Assembly: GCA_964058805.1 (NCBI GenBank)
Contig: CAXKVV010001449.1
Coordinates: 1 to 34,526, forward strand
Reading direction: 5' to 3'
DNA: 34,526 nt
Source of the DNA: Schoenoplectus triqueter
Lineage: Eukaryota; Streptophyta; Magnoliopsida; Poales; Cyperaceae
In this document: piece after piece, positions 1 to 10,257 of the stretch
Numbering within the stretch: the first letter of the stretch is position 1
How the letters are laid out: each line of letters opens with the position of its first letter
The notes under the pieces: generated by a model
What the model was told of the DNA's origin: nothing
Seen by the model: the letters and a program-made list of their open reading frames with translations, nothing else
Databases searched by the model: none
Program-made: the position numbers and the translations under genes

Positions 1-62
1 CCTGTCTGATAATGACTATGAAATTAATAATACTGGCTAAGTGGACACTGCAAGAATATTAC

Positions 63-842
63 CTTTCATGATTTGGGGGCCACGGATACATATCTCACCA
101 GGTTGATTACGGCTGAGTGAGAAGCCGGTTTCAGGATCAACAACTTTAAGCTCTGCATTTCTGACGACAGTGCCGCATGAGCCAGACTTGGCTGGTGTTG
201 GGTTCTTTGCAAAGGCTGGGCACATCGAAAGAACTGGACCTGCCTCTGTCATCCCATATCCCTGCATACCCAAAAAGGAGAAATGTTTATGAAGTATTTT
301 GTTTAATTACTTTTAGCATTGTTCTCAGCAGCTCATGCACCTGCATGCAATCTGCATATTTATATGTAAATCGATTGCATGAGAATTTAAATAAATAAAT
401 AATATATATGATGCTGACCTGTCCCAAGACCGCTTGCGGCAAGCGGTTGCGCAAGGCCTCTTGCAACTCCTTACTGAGCGGAGCCGCACCAGAAAGCACA
501 ATGCGAATGGATCCGAGATGGTACTTGTCGACAGCGGGACTCTTGGCCATGGCCAACACCAGGGGGGGCACGACAGCGGCGATGGTGACACGGTGCTTCT
601 GGATGCCGTCAAGCATGGCGTTGATTTCGAACTTGGGCATGATGAAGACGGCGGCTCCAGCGCGGAGGGCACAAAGCAGGACGCTGCTGAGAGAGAAGAT
701 GTGGAAGAGGGGCAGCACGCAGAGAAGCACATCGTCGGGCTTGAGGTGGAAGTTGGGGTTGTCTCCGTCCACCTGCTGCGCCACACCAGAAATCAGGCTC
801 TTGTGCGTCAGCACCACGCCTTTCGACAAACCTGTTTGTTTA

Positions 843-879
<37 letters not shown>

Positions 880-2164
880 TCAAGCTATATGGGTGACCCG
901 TTGTTCCTCCAATTAACCCCATGCCCAGGAACCATTACCAAATTAACACAACATCAGATAAGCTGTTAATTATTGTTGCAGTCTATATCTATCATATATA
1001 TATATATATATATATAGAGTGAGGCTATGGTGCTTCGCGAAGCACAAAACCTCCCGTGCTTCGCGTCCGTATCTCGAATTTGAAAGTTCATACGCTCGAT
1101 CCAAACCGTTGAACATGATCTTCATATTGAAATATCTTTGGAGATCAAATTTTATATTTTTTTGAATTTTTTTGCTATTTTTTAAATGAGTATAAAATTT
1201 GCTGATCTAACGATTTCTGCACCATCCAAGACTAGCGATTTTGTACCCATCTAAAAAATAGCAAAAAAATTCAAAAAAATATAAAATTTGATCTCCAAAG
1301 ATAGTTCAATATGAAGATCATGTTCAACGGTTTGGATCGGGCGTATGAACTTTCAAATTCGAGATACGGACGCGAAGCACGGGAGGTTTTGTGCTTCGCG
1401 AAGCACCATAGCCTCACTCTATATATATATATATATCATGGCGCGCCCGCGCGTGCGTTTGTAGGCAGTGGAAGTAAATAATTTTCTATTTGGAAAAAAA
1501 GGTACGTAGATAATTATAATTAATTTAGAGCAGGCATATTTGAGGTAATTAATATATAATTAAGTAGATATAGATATAGATATATACCTGTTGTTCCTGA
1601 CGAGTAGGGCATTGCCACGGGATCGTCTGAGTCGATCTTGGTGTCCTCGAATGCCCCGTCATTCTCCAAAACATGTGAGAAACTCAGACAGCCCTCCAGC
1701 GGCTCGTCGACGGTGACAATGGCAGTCAGCCCGTCGAAGTTTCTGACTTTCTCGACATATGCGGCATGAGTGACGATCAGCTTGGCGCCAGATGATTTGA
1801 ACTGCTTTAGAATTTCTGGTGGAGTCATGAAGGGATTGGCAGCAGTGGTGATGGCGCCCAGCATGGATGCGCCCATGAAGGTGAACACGTATTCGGCCGA
1901 GTTCTGCAAGAGCAGCATGACGCAGTCGCCTTTTGAAACCCCTAGCTTGGATAGTGCGCATGCGGTTTTCCTGCAGAGGAGGTGGGTTTGAGCGTAAGTG
2001 TAGGTGATGCCGGAATTGGAGATGATGAGGCAGGGGGAGTCGCGGCATTGGGGTAAGTGCTGGAAGCAGTAGGTGTGGAGGGGGAGGTGGTTAGGAAGGA
2101 GTATGTCGGGGAGTTTTGATCGGAAGATGGTGGAAATGGATTGCTGGGGTTGAATGGTGATCAT
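63..2164 (-). CDS. 4CL: 4-coumarate:CoA ligase, N-terminal three exons (partial)
   Basis: Minus-strand gene for the ATP-dependent ligase that activates 4-coumarate and related hydroxycinnamates to CoA thioesters, feeding lignin and flavonoid synthesis in the cytosol. Exons by splice sites and frame: 2164-1588, 831-419 and 261-63, all with GT..AG introns; they encode residues 1-396, and the rest (about 150 aa by family length) lies before the window. Visible motifs: FRSKLPDI near the N-terminus; adenylate-forming box I SSGTTGLSKGV (residues 188-198); [10 protein letters not shown] (330-339); box II GEICIRG (385-391). Box I normally reads GLPKG; here Pro is Ser195. ATG 2164 is preferred because MIT...FRSKLPDI is the usual 4CL start; an in-frame ATG at 2212 would add a hydrophobic Leu/Ser stretch and lies in the likely core promoter. 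No stop or frameshift is seen. A genuine 4CL is much likelier than a 4CL-like acyl-CoA synthetase, but substrate class cannot be judged without the C-terminal part. Confidence 0.93.
843..880. repeat. (ATT)n microsatellite in 4CL intron 1
   Basis: A run of uninterrupted ATT/TTA trinucleotides lies just inside intron 1, about 12 bp from the exon 2 acceptor on the minus strand. Read in the transcribed direction it is an AAT run immediately upstream of the acceptor, where a pyrimidine tract would normally be, so it could weaken or move splicing. No other function is seen. Confidence 0.9.
1017..1419. mobile_element. Family A palindromic element A1, best-preserved copy
   Basis: A 403-bp near-perfect inverted repeat inside 4CL intron 1. 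The left arm begins GAGTGAGGCTATGGTG and the right arm ends with its exact complement CACCATAGCCTCACTC. Each arm carries the perfect 16-bp palindrome GTGCTTCGCGAAGCAC just inside the tip (1030-1045 and 1391-1406). Arms of about 170 bp meet around a short unique centre near 1190-1260. (TA)n runs flank both sides (about 995-1016 and 1420-1436). There is no coding capacity. The structure fits a MITE. Related copies occur at 9924, 10731, 17056, 25207 and 26691. The very high arm identity suggests this is the youngest copy in the window. Confidence 0.88.
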
Positions 2165-2211
2165 TTTAATCACTAGTAATGAGAGAGAACTACTGAGGAG
2201 CAGGAGAGACA

Positions 2212-2213
2212 TG

Positions 2214-2248
<35 letters not shown>

Positions 2249-2250
2249 TA
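2212..2250 (-). promoter_or_regulatory. (TA)n(GA)n tract, probable 4CL core promoter
   Basis: On the minus strand a (CT)n run is followed by about 20 bp of (TA)n and then a pyrimidine-rich stretch leading to the ATG at 2164. The (TA)n run is the only TATA-like sequence in a suitable place, 45-65 bp before the start codon, which would give a very short 5' UTR. Inference from position; a transcription start has not been shown. Confidence 0.5.
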
Positions 2251-2273
2251 GCGAGGAGGAGATGGCCTCATGG

Positions 2274-2284
2274 GGTTGGTAGGT
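2274..2284 (-). promoter_or_regulatory. Fused AC-I/AC-II element (MYB site) of the 4CL promoter
   Basis: The minus strand reads ACCTACCAACC, which contains AC-I (ACCTACC) and AC-II (ACCAACC) overlapping by three bases. AC elements are the known binding sites of R2R3-MYB activators and repressors in promoters of phenylpropanoid genes such as PAL and 4CL. It lies 110 bp upstream of the 4CL start codon and about 25 bp upstream of the TA/CT tract, supporting both the gene call and its regulation with lignin or flavonoid genes. Confidence 0.75.
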
Positions 2285-2775
2285 AAGACTAAGAGTGCGT
2301 GCGTTCTGCGTTAGAGTCGTAAACATAGAGCGCATGCATTTATCCCACTTAATTCAATTATGCGCTTGGCTAAGTTGGCTTCAGCCTTGAGCCATTTATC
2401 CCACTTATTGTACTATATATATCTGATAAATTTTGATTATTTATTGCATACATTTTCACTCTCCGAAGAACTTTTATTCTCATAAAACAACTAGATAATT
2501 TTTATGCTCAAATACATCGTATAATGTTCTTATACGTACTCTTTCTACATATTCAATTCGTTTTCTCAGTAAAAATTACGTTACGTGCCTTTGCTAATTT
2601 GTGATGTGTGTATTATCTTCCAAAACGATTTCATTTTATCTTAAGGTTGTTCTTTATATTAATGATTTAAAATTGATAGGCTTAGATTATACATATTTTT
2701 AAATGACGAAAGCTTGAGGCCCATAATTCAAAGCGGATTTCAAGAACACGAAAAGAGAGAAAACAGAGGGAGCAC

Positions 2776-3424
2776 TAGTTATGACAATGACCCGGGTAGG
2801 GTCGGCTTTGTGTCAAACTCGGAATTCGGTTTGTTCTTTAAAATTTTCGGTCCGGCTTACTTAGTTTTTGCCTCCGGGTCTAAAATTGTTGGTCCGACCC
2901 GTCCATAATGTTTCATGGGCTTACCCGTTCGTACCCGTCCCGACCCGAGTTGTTGCATAATCAATTAATTTTTTCTTTGATTAAATATTTCTCTCTTATT
3001 AATTATATTATACCTTTAAAAAATAATTATTATATTTAATTAAGTTTATAATTTGTACATCTCCAATTAAAATATAGAATATTAATATGATAATTAAATA
3101 TCTAATATATGATATATCGATATTTTTGTAGCACAAATGTATATATAAATGTTAATAACTAGTGTTATTATATAATTTAAGAGATAATATTATATTAAGA
3201 TTTATAAATAAATAAAATAAATTATTAATTCAATATACAATAATATAATATAACACATATCAATACATTATTAAATTTTATCGATACTACGAGTCGAACA
3301 GGTCTCACCTTAAACCCGTATCCGCCTGGTCCGTACTTGGTCCGACCCTGCCCTACCCATTTGACCTCTGGGCTGGACGGGTCCGGACAGGCCTGACGAG
3401 TCTCGGGCTTTATTAACATCCTTA
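2776..3424. mobile_element. hAT-like non-autonomous element, 649 bp
   Basis: Bounded by perfect 8-bp direct repeats GGGAGCAC at 2768-2775 and 3425-3432, the target duplication size of hAT transposons. The ends are imperfect inverted repeats (TAGTTATGACAATGA against TAAGGATGTTAATAA on the complement). Both ends carry CCCGT/GGGTC-rich stretches (2790-2955 and 3290-3415) around an AT-rich centre, a common layout for plant hAT MITEs of the gggtcggg type. No transposase is encoded. It lies about 0.6 kb upstream of the 4CL start codon. Confidence 0.78.
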
Positions 3425-3438
3425 GGGAGCACAGAGGA

Positions 3439-3490
3439 GTCACGTGACACGCATATGTGGCCACCTTTCGCCTCTAAGTTCCCACGTGAC
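3439..3490. promoter_or_regulatory. Pair of G-boxes (CACGTG)
   Basis: Two CACGTG cores occur 42 bp apart, at 3441-3446 within the palindrome GTCACGTGAC and at 3483-3488 within CCCACGTGACAC. G-boxes bind bZIP and bHLH factors, including light and ABA regulators. They are 1.3 kb upstream of 4CL, directly beyond the hAT-like element and its target duplication, so that insertion probably moved them away from the gene. A role for 4CL is inference. Confidence 0.45.
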
Positions 3491-4590
3491 ACTCCCACCA
3501 CTCATTAATTATAAGAGTTAAATTTCATCCTGCTTATGTCAAATTTATTATTTTAAATAAAGAGCGAGAAAAATAATATATGAAATTTTGAATTTAAATA
3601 TATAAAAAGATTTAAATAAAATTAATTGTGAAAAAATTATGATGCGGCATACTTCAAAAGCTTAGAAAATGATGATGCGGCATACTTCAAATTATTTTTA
3701 TGTGTTAATAAATAAAAAATATTAAAAATAGAAAAAAATATAGATTCATTCTTGAACTTATATTGATAGCATTCAAAATTTCATACGATATCATTATCAT
3801 CTGATAGTTCATCAAAAACCATTAAAATTTTATACAATCTATAATCTCTCTAATTTATTAATTTTTGGTCAACTATTAAATAATGATGAAATTATATTAT
3901 ATTTAAAATACTATCAATCTATAAGTATGAAAATATATTTATAATTAAAATTTTATTTTTAATATTAATTTTCTAATTTATTTAAAGTTCCATTGTCAAA
4001 ATAGCTATTGTCAAATACTAGCATAGAACTATTTGTAGTTAGTTAATCCTAAGTGAATACTTGAAAAGGTGCTATAACTTTGGTGCTTGATTTATAGAAA
4101 GGAGAGGAACTCGTAACCTCCCGCAAAAAAAAAGATTACACCATTGATTACGATATTAAAGAAGGTATATAAAATAAATCTCTATTTTAGTTTAGTAGCT
4201 ACTATTTACAATGGATTCTTAATTTTACTTGTAAAAATTTTAAAATTTATATCATGTGCTTATTCTAAAATCCAACACTTTTAAGATTTGAATCAATTAT
4301 AAGAAGTTATGTTTTTATTTGATTCCTCCTTTATAAGTTTTTGTTCATCATAATTTAAATTGATCAAGATATTTTGTGCTAGTTATCTAGTTTGGAATTA
4401 AATTTAATTTAATCTCTAGGTTTTATTTTTAAATTTTAAATTTTACCTTCTTAAATTTTAGAATTTTATTGTGTGTATTTTCTCATATTTTGTTTAATTA
4501 AAATTTATATATTTTATTATTTTAATTTATGGGGTATCACAATTTAGGACTATATAGTTCGTAGAACTATTTTGTTGATAATTTATAATA
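3491..4590. other. AT-rich intergenic DNA, no gene seen
   Basis: Very AT-rich with frequent stops in all frames and no plausible exon. The only local structure noticed is a short direct repeat around ATGATGCGGCATACTTCAA at about 3639-3658 and again at 3672-3690. Confidence 0.6.
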
Positions 4591-4599
4591 CATTAAATA

Positions 4600-4920
4600 T
4601 GAAAAAAATGATATATATTACTGAATATGAATAATAAAGTCGTTAAGCTAATAACAATGTTAATAAGTTGAATAATAACTGTAATAAGTTGAATAAGAAG
4701 ACAAAAATTTATTAAAATGAATAATAAAAATCTTAACATGAATAATAAATCATTAATATGAATAACAAAGAAAAAAGTCAATAATTATACAAACAAGAAG
4801 AATGTTAGAATTAGAGTTTTCAAAAGATAATATAAAATTTGAATAAACACACAACATATGATAAAATTGAATAATAAAATTGATAATATGAACTATAAAT
4901 GTTCTAATATGAATATTTTT
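4600..4920. repeat. Degenerate tandem array of GAATAATAA-type units
   Basis: Loose repeats of a roughly 20-26 bp unit containing (T)TGAATAATAA followed by GTTAATAAG, CTGTAATAAG or similar. The clearest units are between 4620 and 4770. A second patch with the same unit occurs at 31280-31350 and shares a stretch of more than 25 identical bases with 4671 onward. Probably a diverged minisatellite or part of an unrecognised dispersed repeat. Confidence 0.6.
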
Positions 4921-6010
4921 CTAGCCAAATGATAAACTATCTAAATAACTGTTGCAGTAGGTTCATAAATAATTAAGGAAGCCATACCGAATCCATTTTT
5001 GGCTGCTTTTGGTAGAGGATTCGAAAGATTGTGGCCTTTGAATTGGGGTCATTAGCAATTTCACAGTTGGAACTCTGTTTATGTTTTTTTTTATTTAATT
5101 ATTTTTATGTTATAAAAACAGGGGGAAAGATAGTAAGAATAAAAATGGAGAGAAAATAATATAAATTTGTGACACCGGTCAGATCTAAATAGAGTGCCTT
5201 CATTGAAATTATATAAAAATAAAGTTGTATTATAGACGCCGAAGCATAGCATATATATATATATAGTTGACTGATAGAGAGAGAGAGAGGAGAGAGATTT
5301 CAGCCGTTGGTCAACAACTACGTTCTGTGCAGTGTGCAGTCAACAAAAAGGTGCAGATTTTTCTCAAAAAAAAAAACAAAAACAAAAAGGGTGCAGATTG
5401 AATAATAAAATTTAAATGGCGGTCATAACGAACTGTTGCCTAATGTTTACAAATTACAATAAGTAAAACACTATGGACTGTGCATCCGTGTAATTTGAAA
5501 AATGTGGTCTCAAATTGCATGCAGTCTAGTCTATCAACTTGAAGAGCACATGTTGAATTATTTTAATTATAATCGAGTTTATTATACTTGTTAAACTTAA
5601 AAATTATTATATAGAGGGTCACATTCACATTCACATATATGTTGATTGACCGTCAAACTGTAGGCTTCTAACAGCAGTAAATATCAAAATGCATCCATCC
5701 ATCCATCCATCCTAAATTCCTAATCCCAATATACTAATATAGTAATAGTAATGTACTAAACTATTCAGTTAGATTAGTAAGTAATTAAGTAGCCCATACT
5801 AATATAGTATTAGTCATGGCCCACGGGCCTTTATATATTGTATGATTATGAATTTATTATGATAGGATCTCATTGATTCATCCCTAATCTGGGAAAACAT
5901 TGCATTTAAAATTAAAGCCCAGGCAGACACTTGTGCCTATTGAGCCTCTTCTTTAATTTCCATTTTCCAGCGAGAGCATTACAATTTACAATATCTGCCC
6001 TTTTTTTTTC
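4921..6010. other. Intergenic DNA upstream of CSN5, no gene seen
   Basis: Contains a (TA)n(GA)n microsatellite at about 5250-5297, a short (CATC)n run near 5693-5712, and GGGCC/GGCCC motifs near 5818-5830. No open reading frame with recognisable content. Position suggests the distal promoter of CSN5. Confidence 0.55.
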
Positions 6011-6120
6011 TCCTCCCGAAATTATTATTAATAAGTATATCCATGAACAAGTTTAGTCACCATGACAATATTTATTAATAAGTATATTCCATGAACAAGT
6101 TTAGTCCTCCCGAAATTATT
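6011..6120. repeat. Local duplication in the CSN5 upstream region
   Basis: A block of about 29 bp containing CCATGAACAAGTTTAGTC occurs at 6030-6058 and 6077-6106. The motif TCCTCCCGAAATTATT occurs at 6011-6026 and 6105-6120. Together they look like a partly scrambled tandem duplication of about 90 bp, 350-460 bp upstream of the CSN5 start. Confidence 0.75.
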
Positions 6121-6470
6121 TATTTATTTATTTTTGAGATAAAAGATGAGAGTCCAATGACAATATTGCATGATTTATGAGATAGAGATTAGAGAGAGAA
6201 GGGGATTTATTTTAGGATTTAAATTTTAGGGGATGAATGAATGAATGAATATTTGAATTTGTAATAATTTTGTGTGGGCCTTTATTGCGAGTCTTCTCTC
6301 AATTTTCAATGGCGCAGTTGCAAGACAGCCCGAAAAAGCCCATTTCTCTCCTTTCTTCTCCCTACTCCGAGCTCTCCTCTCCCTCTCCTCTCCTCTCCTC
6401 TCTTTTATCTGATTCAGAATCACAATCAGAATCAGAATTCAGAGGTATTTTAGGGTTAGGGTTTTTGGCC

Positions 6471-8974
6471 ATGGACTCGACCTCCACCTCCTCCTCCTCC
6501 GCCACAATGGCGCGCCAGCGATGGGAGCTGGAGAACCAAATCGTCGCCACCGACGATCCCATCACGACGGCGGCCGCCAGCTCGCCGGATCAGATCTACT
6601 GGTACGACGAGGCCGCCAACGCCCGCGCGCAACAGGAGAAGGCTTGGACTGCCGATCACAATTACTTCAAGAGAGTCAAGGTTACTACTACTTTGTTATT
6701 CGTTCTTTCCTTTTACCAGCTTATAATATGTTATTACATCTTCAACTTCTTGCTTGTAAAATGTGTAAATGAAAATGTAAATGTAATAATACTACAGATA
6801 TCCGCTTTGGCTCTTCTCAAAATGGTGGTACATGCCAGGTCGGGCGGCACAATTGAGGTGATGGGTTTGATGCAGGGCAAAACTGATGGCGATGCCTTTG
6901 TGGTCATGGATGCCTTTGCACTTCCAGTTGAAGGTACAGAGACCAGGGTTAATGCTCAGGCTGATGCATATGAGTACATGGTCGAGTATTCTACAATCAA
7001 CAAGCAGGTATTATATATTTATTAAACCCTACCCTACTTGTCTTTTCGCTCCTGGTTAAATTGTGTGCCTTATTCCTTTGCTTGAATTTACCTTGTAGCA
7101 CTACAATACCCGAAATTATTATTGGGGTGGTGGCTTCTGATAAATATATACAAGTATGTTGGTTTTAACCAGGCCTACTGTTGAATATGTACCGTCCAAA
7201 TGCATTGGAGGTTTCCTGAAATGTTCAAATTCTCTTCTTTCATAATTACAACTTTTCAACATCAAAAACATTTCTTTTACAGGTGGGACGGCTGGAGAAT
7301 GTTGTAGGTTGGTACCATTCTCACCCAGGCTATGGATGCTGGCTCTCTGGTATTGACGTCTCAACTCAGATGCTCAACCAGCAGTTCCAGGAACCCTTTT
7401 TGGCTGTAGTCATAGACCCGACACGTACTGTTTCAGCTGGTAAGGTTGAGATCGGCGCGTTTCGTACCTACCCGCAGGGGCACAAGCCCGCTGATGAGCC
7501 AGTATCAGAATATCAGACTATCCCTCTGAACAAGATTGAGGATTTTGGTGTGCACTGCAAGCAAGTATGTCATCTTGTCAGGATTTTGGTTCAGGGATTT
7601 TTAGGTTAATACCGATTCTTACTTTACATTTTGGCAAATCCTTTCTTCCATCTTATTTTTTTTTATAGTATTATGCACTGGATATAACTTACTTCAAGTC
7701 TTCCCTGGATTCACACTTGTTGGACCTTTTGTGGAATAAGTACTGGGTCAACACTCTCTCCTCTTCTCCTATTCTTGCCAGTCGTGACTATGTGGCTGGC
7801 CAGATATTTGATTTAGGTAAATTCTTGTTTTCTCATTTATACACCGTGATATATGAAAAAATGTTACAATTGTCCATGTAAGAATCTAATGTAGAAGAGA
7901 CCTATAGATGACATGTTCCTTATGTACAGTAAAATACCAGATGGTAGTCACTTTGAAGGTAACTTAGCTTTGTAAAGATAATAACACCTCAATCCCTGGG
8001 GAGCGGGGAACTTCTATCTTTATTTTTCTGGGATTTTATTCCAAAAAGCAAAGATTCTATTTTATTTTTGTACGTAGTTCTTTTCTTTTTCATCTGTTGA
8101 TATGTCAATCTTTGCTTGTAGTTCTCTATCCCTTATGGCACATCTAAAAGTATTTATTTCTGGGTTCTTTCCTCTAATATTGTAATGTGGTGGCAGGAAC
8201 TTTTCCCACTTTCTTAAGTTGGAAGTTTACCTTTTTTTTATGGATACGAAGCAACCTTGTGCAGATTTTTTACTTTTTTAAGTTATCTTGTTTTGTATAA
8301 ATCTTCTCAGGTCATCTCTTGAGTTGGAATTGAACTGCATAGATAACCATCATATTACTAATACGTCTGTCAATTTATTATCTTTTCGTGGCGTAGCTGA
8401 TAAGCTGGAACAAGCAGAGAATCAGATGGCCTCGTCGCGCTATGGCTCATACATGAGCTCATCTCAGCGCAAAAAAGAGGTTTTTTTTTTACCAATTTTC
8501 TCCTTGCTTTGAGCATTGATAGTTTAAGACTCCTTTTTTTTTTCTGTTTGTTCACGCTGCTATTTATTTATCAGAACAGTGCACCAGCTAATCCTTTTAT
8601 TTTTGGTTGATCATGATGTTTTAATTTTGTAGCCTGAGGAATCACAGCTGACAAAGATAACCCGTGACAGCTCAAAAGTTACCGCCGAGCAGGTTCATGG
8701 CCTTATGTCACAGGTTTGTATACTATCTTGTATGATCATTTATTTTTAGCATAATAATTGATCTGAAGAACTTCCCACATCAGCCTACAAGAGATTGCCA
8801 TTTCGAAACCTGTTGTTCTTGGTTTGTATGTTGACTTGATGTACTATTGTTATCACTTTGGAAATCCTAATGCATTATGTTAAATAGGTGATAAAGGACA
8901 TCTTATTCAACTCAAGCCGGTATCATCAGGGCATGTCAGACACATCTGGACCTGAACCCATGGTAGAAGCTTGA
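6471..8974 (+). CDS. CSN5: COP9 signalosome complex subunit 5, complete
   Basis: Catalytic subunit of the COP9 signalosome, the metalloprotease that removes NEDD8/RUB from cullins and so controls cullin-RING ubiquitin ligases; nucleus and cytosol. Seven exons joined by GT..AG introns in a consistent frame: 6471-6680, 6798-7007, 7283-7564, 7669-7816, 8397-8479, 8633-8713, 8888-8974. They encode 366 aa, normal for plant CSN5. The MPN+/JAMM domain spans roughly residues 70-205: Glu90 in [10 protein letters not shown] and the zinc motif [14 protein letters not shown] at 152-165 (His152, His154, Asp165). The C-terminal helical part ([10 protein letters not shown] onward) follows. All catalytic residues are present, so it should be active. 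An in-frame ATG at 6309 would add 54 Ser/Leu/Pro-rich residues, but that stretch looks like a CT-rich 5' UTR. The divergent neighbour is 4CL, 4.3 kb away. I cannot assign an A or B paralogue. Confidence 0.96.
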
Positions 8975-9920
8975 CAGATGATTAGGTGTTCATCACAGAA
9001 GGCATCCGCCTCATCCCAAATTCAGAAAATGACTAGGAATGTTGTTATTTAGCCCTTTCAAACTTGGTTCTTTAAGTTGGTATTACTGGGATTTTGTTTG
9101 TCATAAGGAATGGGGTTGTTAGTCGCTGTTTGTGGTTTTGCCGCAGCGGCATCTATACTGATGCATGGAATACAAGGATTACAAATACTGGAGTGATGTA
9201 TTTCTCTCACCAGGTTTCTTATTTAACTTGGGGCTCTAGAAAATGTGTTGATCGTACCATCACCTAATGACCTAACAGGTCAAATGTATGAAACTGTCAA
9301 GCGTCTTAGTTCTGGTACATTATCAACCTGCGAAATGATTAAAATCTCTTGCTGAAATGATTAACATCTGTTGATTGTGCGTTCAAAATTTGAGCCGTTT
9401 GATCGACCAAATCATAAAATTATTTTATGAATAGAGCTTGTTGAACTTGAATTGTAGATATATTTGGCATTTGATTAATGCAACGCTAAAAGTCGTCAAA
9501 ATTCCATTGTGATAAAGGTTAGAGTTTATTTAATATGATTACATGGTTGGAGTTTATTCATTGCTCAACTGACTTTAGAAAAAGAAAACCAGTGTCCTGT
9601 TGACTTCTTAAAATCTCTGAAGTAATATAATACTAAATTTATTCGGTGACGGTGATACAATGCCCCTAGTCCCCAGGATGATATGACGACATGGAACTTG
9701 TATATATGTCTTGTAGTATCGGGTGATAAAAGTATGGTTAGGGTCTGCCTCTAATTCATAGATAGTAAAAGAATTATAAAAATTTGGTCCGCAATTAAAT
9801 TTTATATGAAAATCATTTTTAACAGTCAGATTAATTATTTAAATTTTAAAAATAAAAAAAATAATTCGTAACACATGAATCATTAGTGCTATTGTTAATT
9901 CTCTCTCTCTATATATAGAG
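8975..9920. other. CSN5 3' UTR and downstream spacer
   Basis: The first 200-300 bp after the stop are T-rich and probably 3' UTR. Beyond about 9300 the sequence is AT-rich with no gene, ending in a (CT)n(TA)n tract near 9900-9918 that borders the palindromic element cluster. Confidence 0.5.
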
Positions 9921-9923
9921 AGT

Positions 9924-10257
9924 TGTGCTATTGTTAATCGCGAAGTACAAAATATTTTTGTACTTCATGACGTAATCTCTCATTCTTGAATTTAAAACAT
10001 CGATCAAACCGTTCAAAGTGTTCTTTCTATTAAAATATATTTGGAGATAAATTTTATATTTTTTTAGGGGTAGAAAATACATTAAGTTTATGATTTTCTA
10101 GCCCTAAAAAATGGGAATTTTTTCAAAAAATATATAATTTGAACTCCAAGTATATTTTGATATGAAGAACATTTTGAACGGTTAAATCAGTATTTTGAAT
10201 TTGAAAATGAGAGATATGACGTAAAATATGAAAAATATTTTGTACTTTGTATGTAGA
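9924..10257. mobile_element. Family A-related palindromic element A6, diverged
   Basis: Inverted repeat whose arms resemble A1 (CGATCAAACCGTTCAAAGTG on the left, matched by GAACATTTTGAACGGTTAAATC on the right) but with different tips around CGCGAAGTACAAAATATTTTTGTACTTC. The tip region itself folds on AAGTACAAAA...TTTTGTACTT. Its right end abuts the next palindrome. Boundaries are accurate to about 10 bp. Confidence 0.65.

Noticed and set aside
408..916. Plus-strand open frames of about 160 aa opposite 4CL exon 2
   Set aside because: They are the antisense of a well-supported exon; their sequence is only the shadow of conserved minus-strand codons and runs into the ATT microsatellite.
1017..1419. 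CRISPR array or miRNA gene as explanation of the palindromes
   Set aside because: There are no regularly spaced direct repeats. The hairpins are far longer than usual miRNA precursors and occur as multi-copy families with mobile-element tips; small-RNA production is kept only as a hypothesis.
5250..5297. (TA)n(GA)n tract as evidence of another palindromic element
   Set aside because: It has the same microsatellite order as the element flanks, but no CTATGGTG-like tip or inverted arm could be found on either side.
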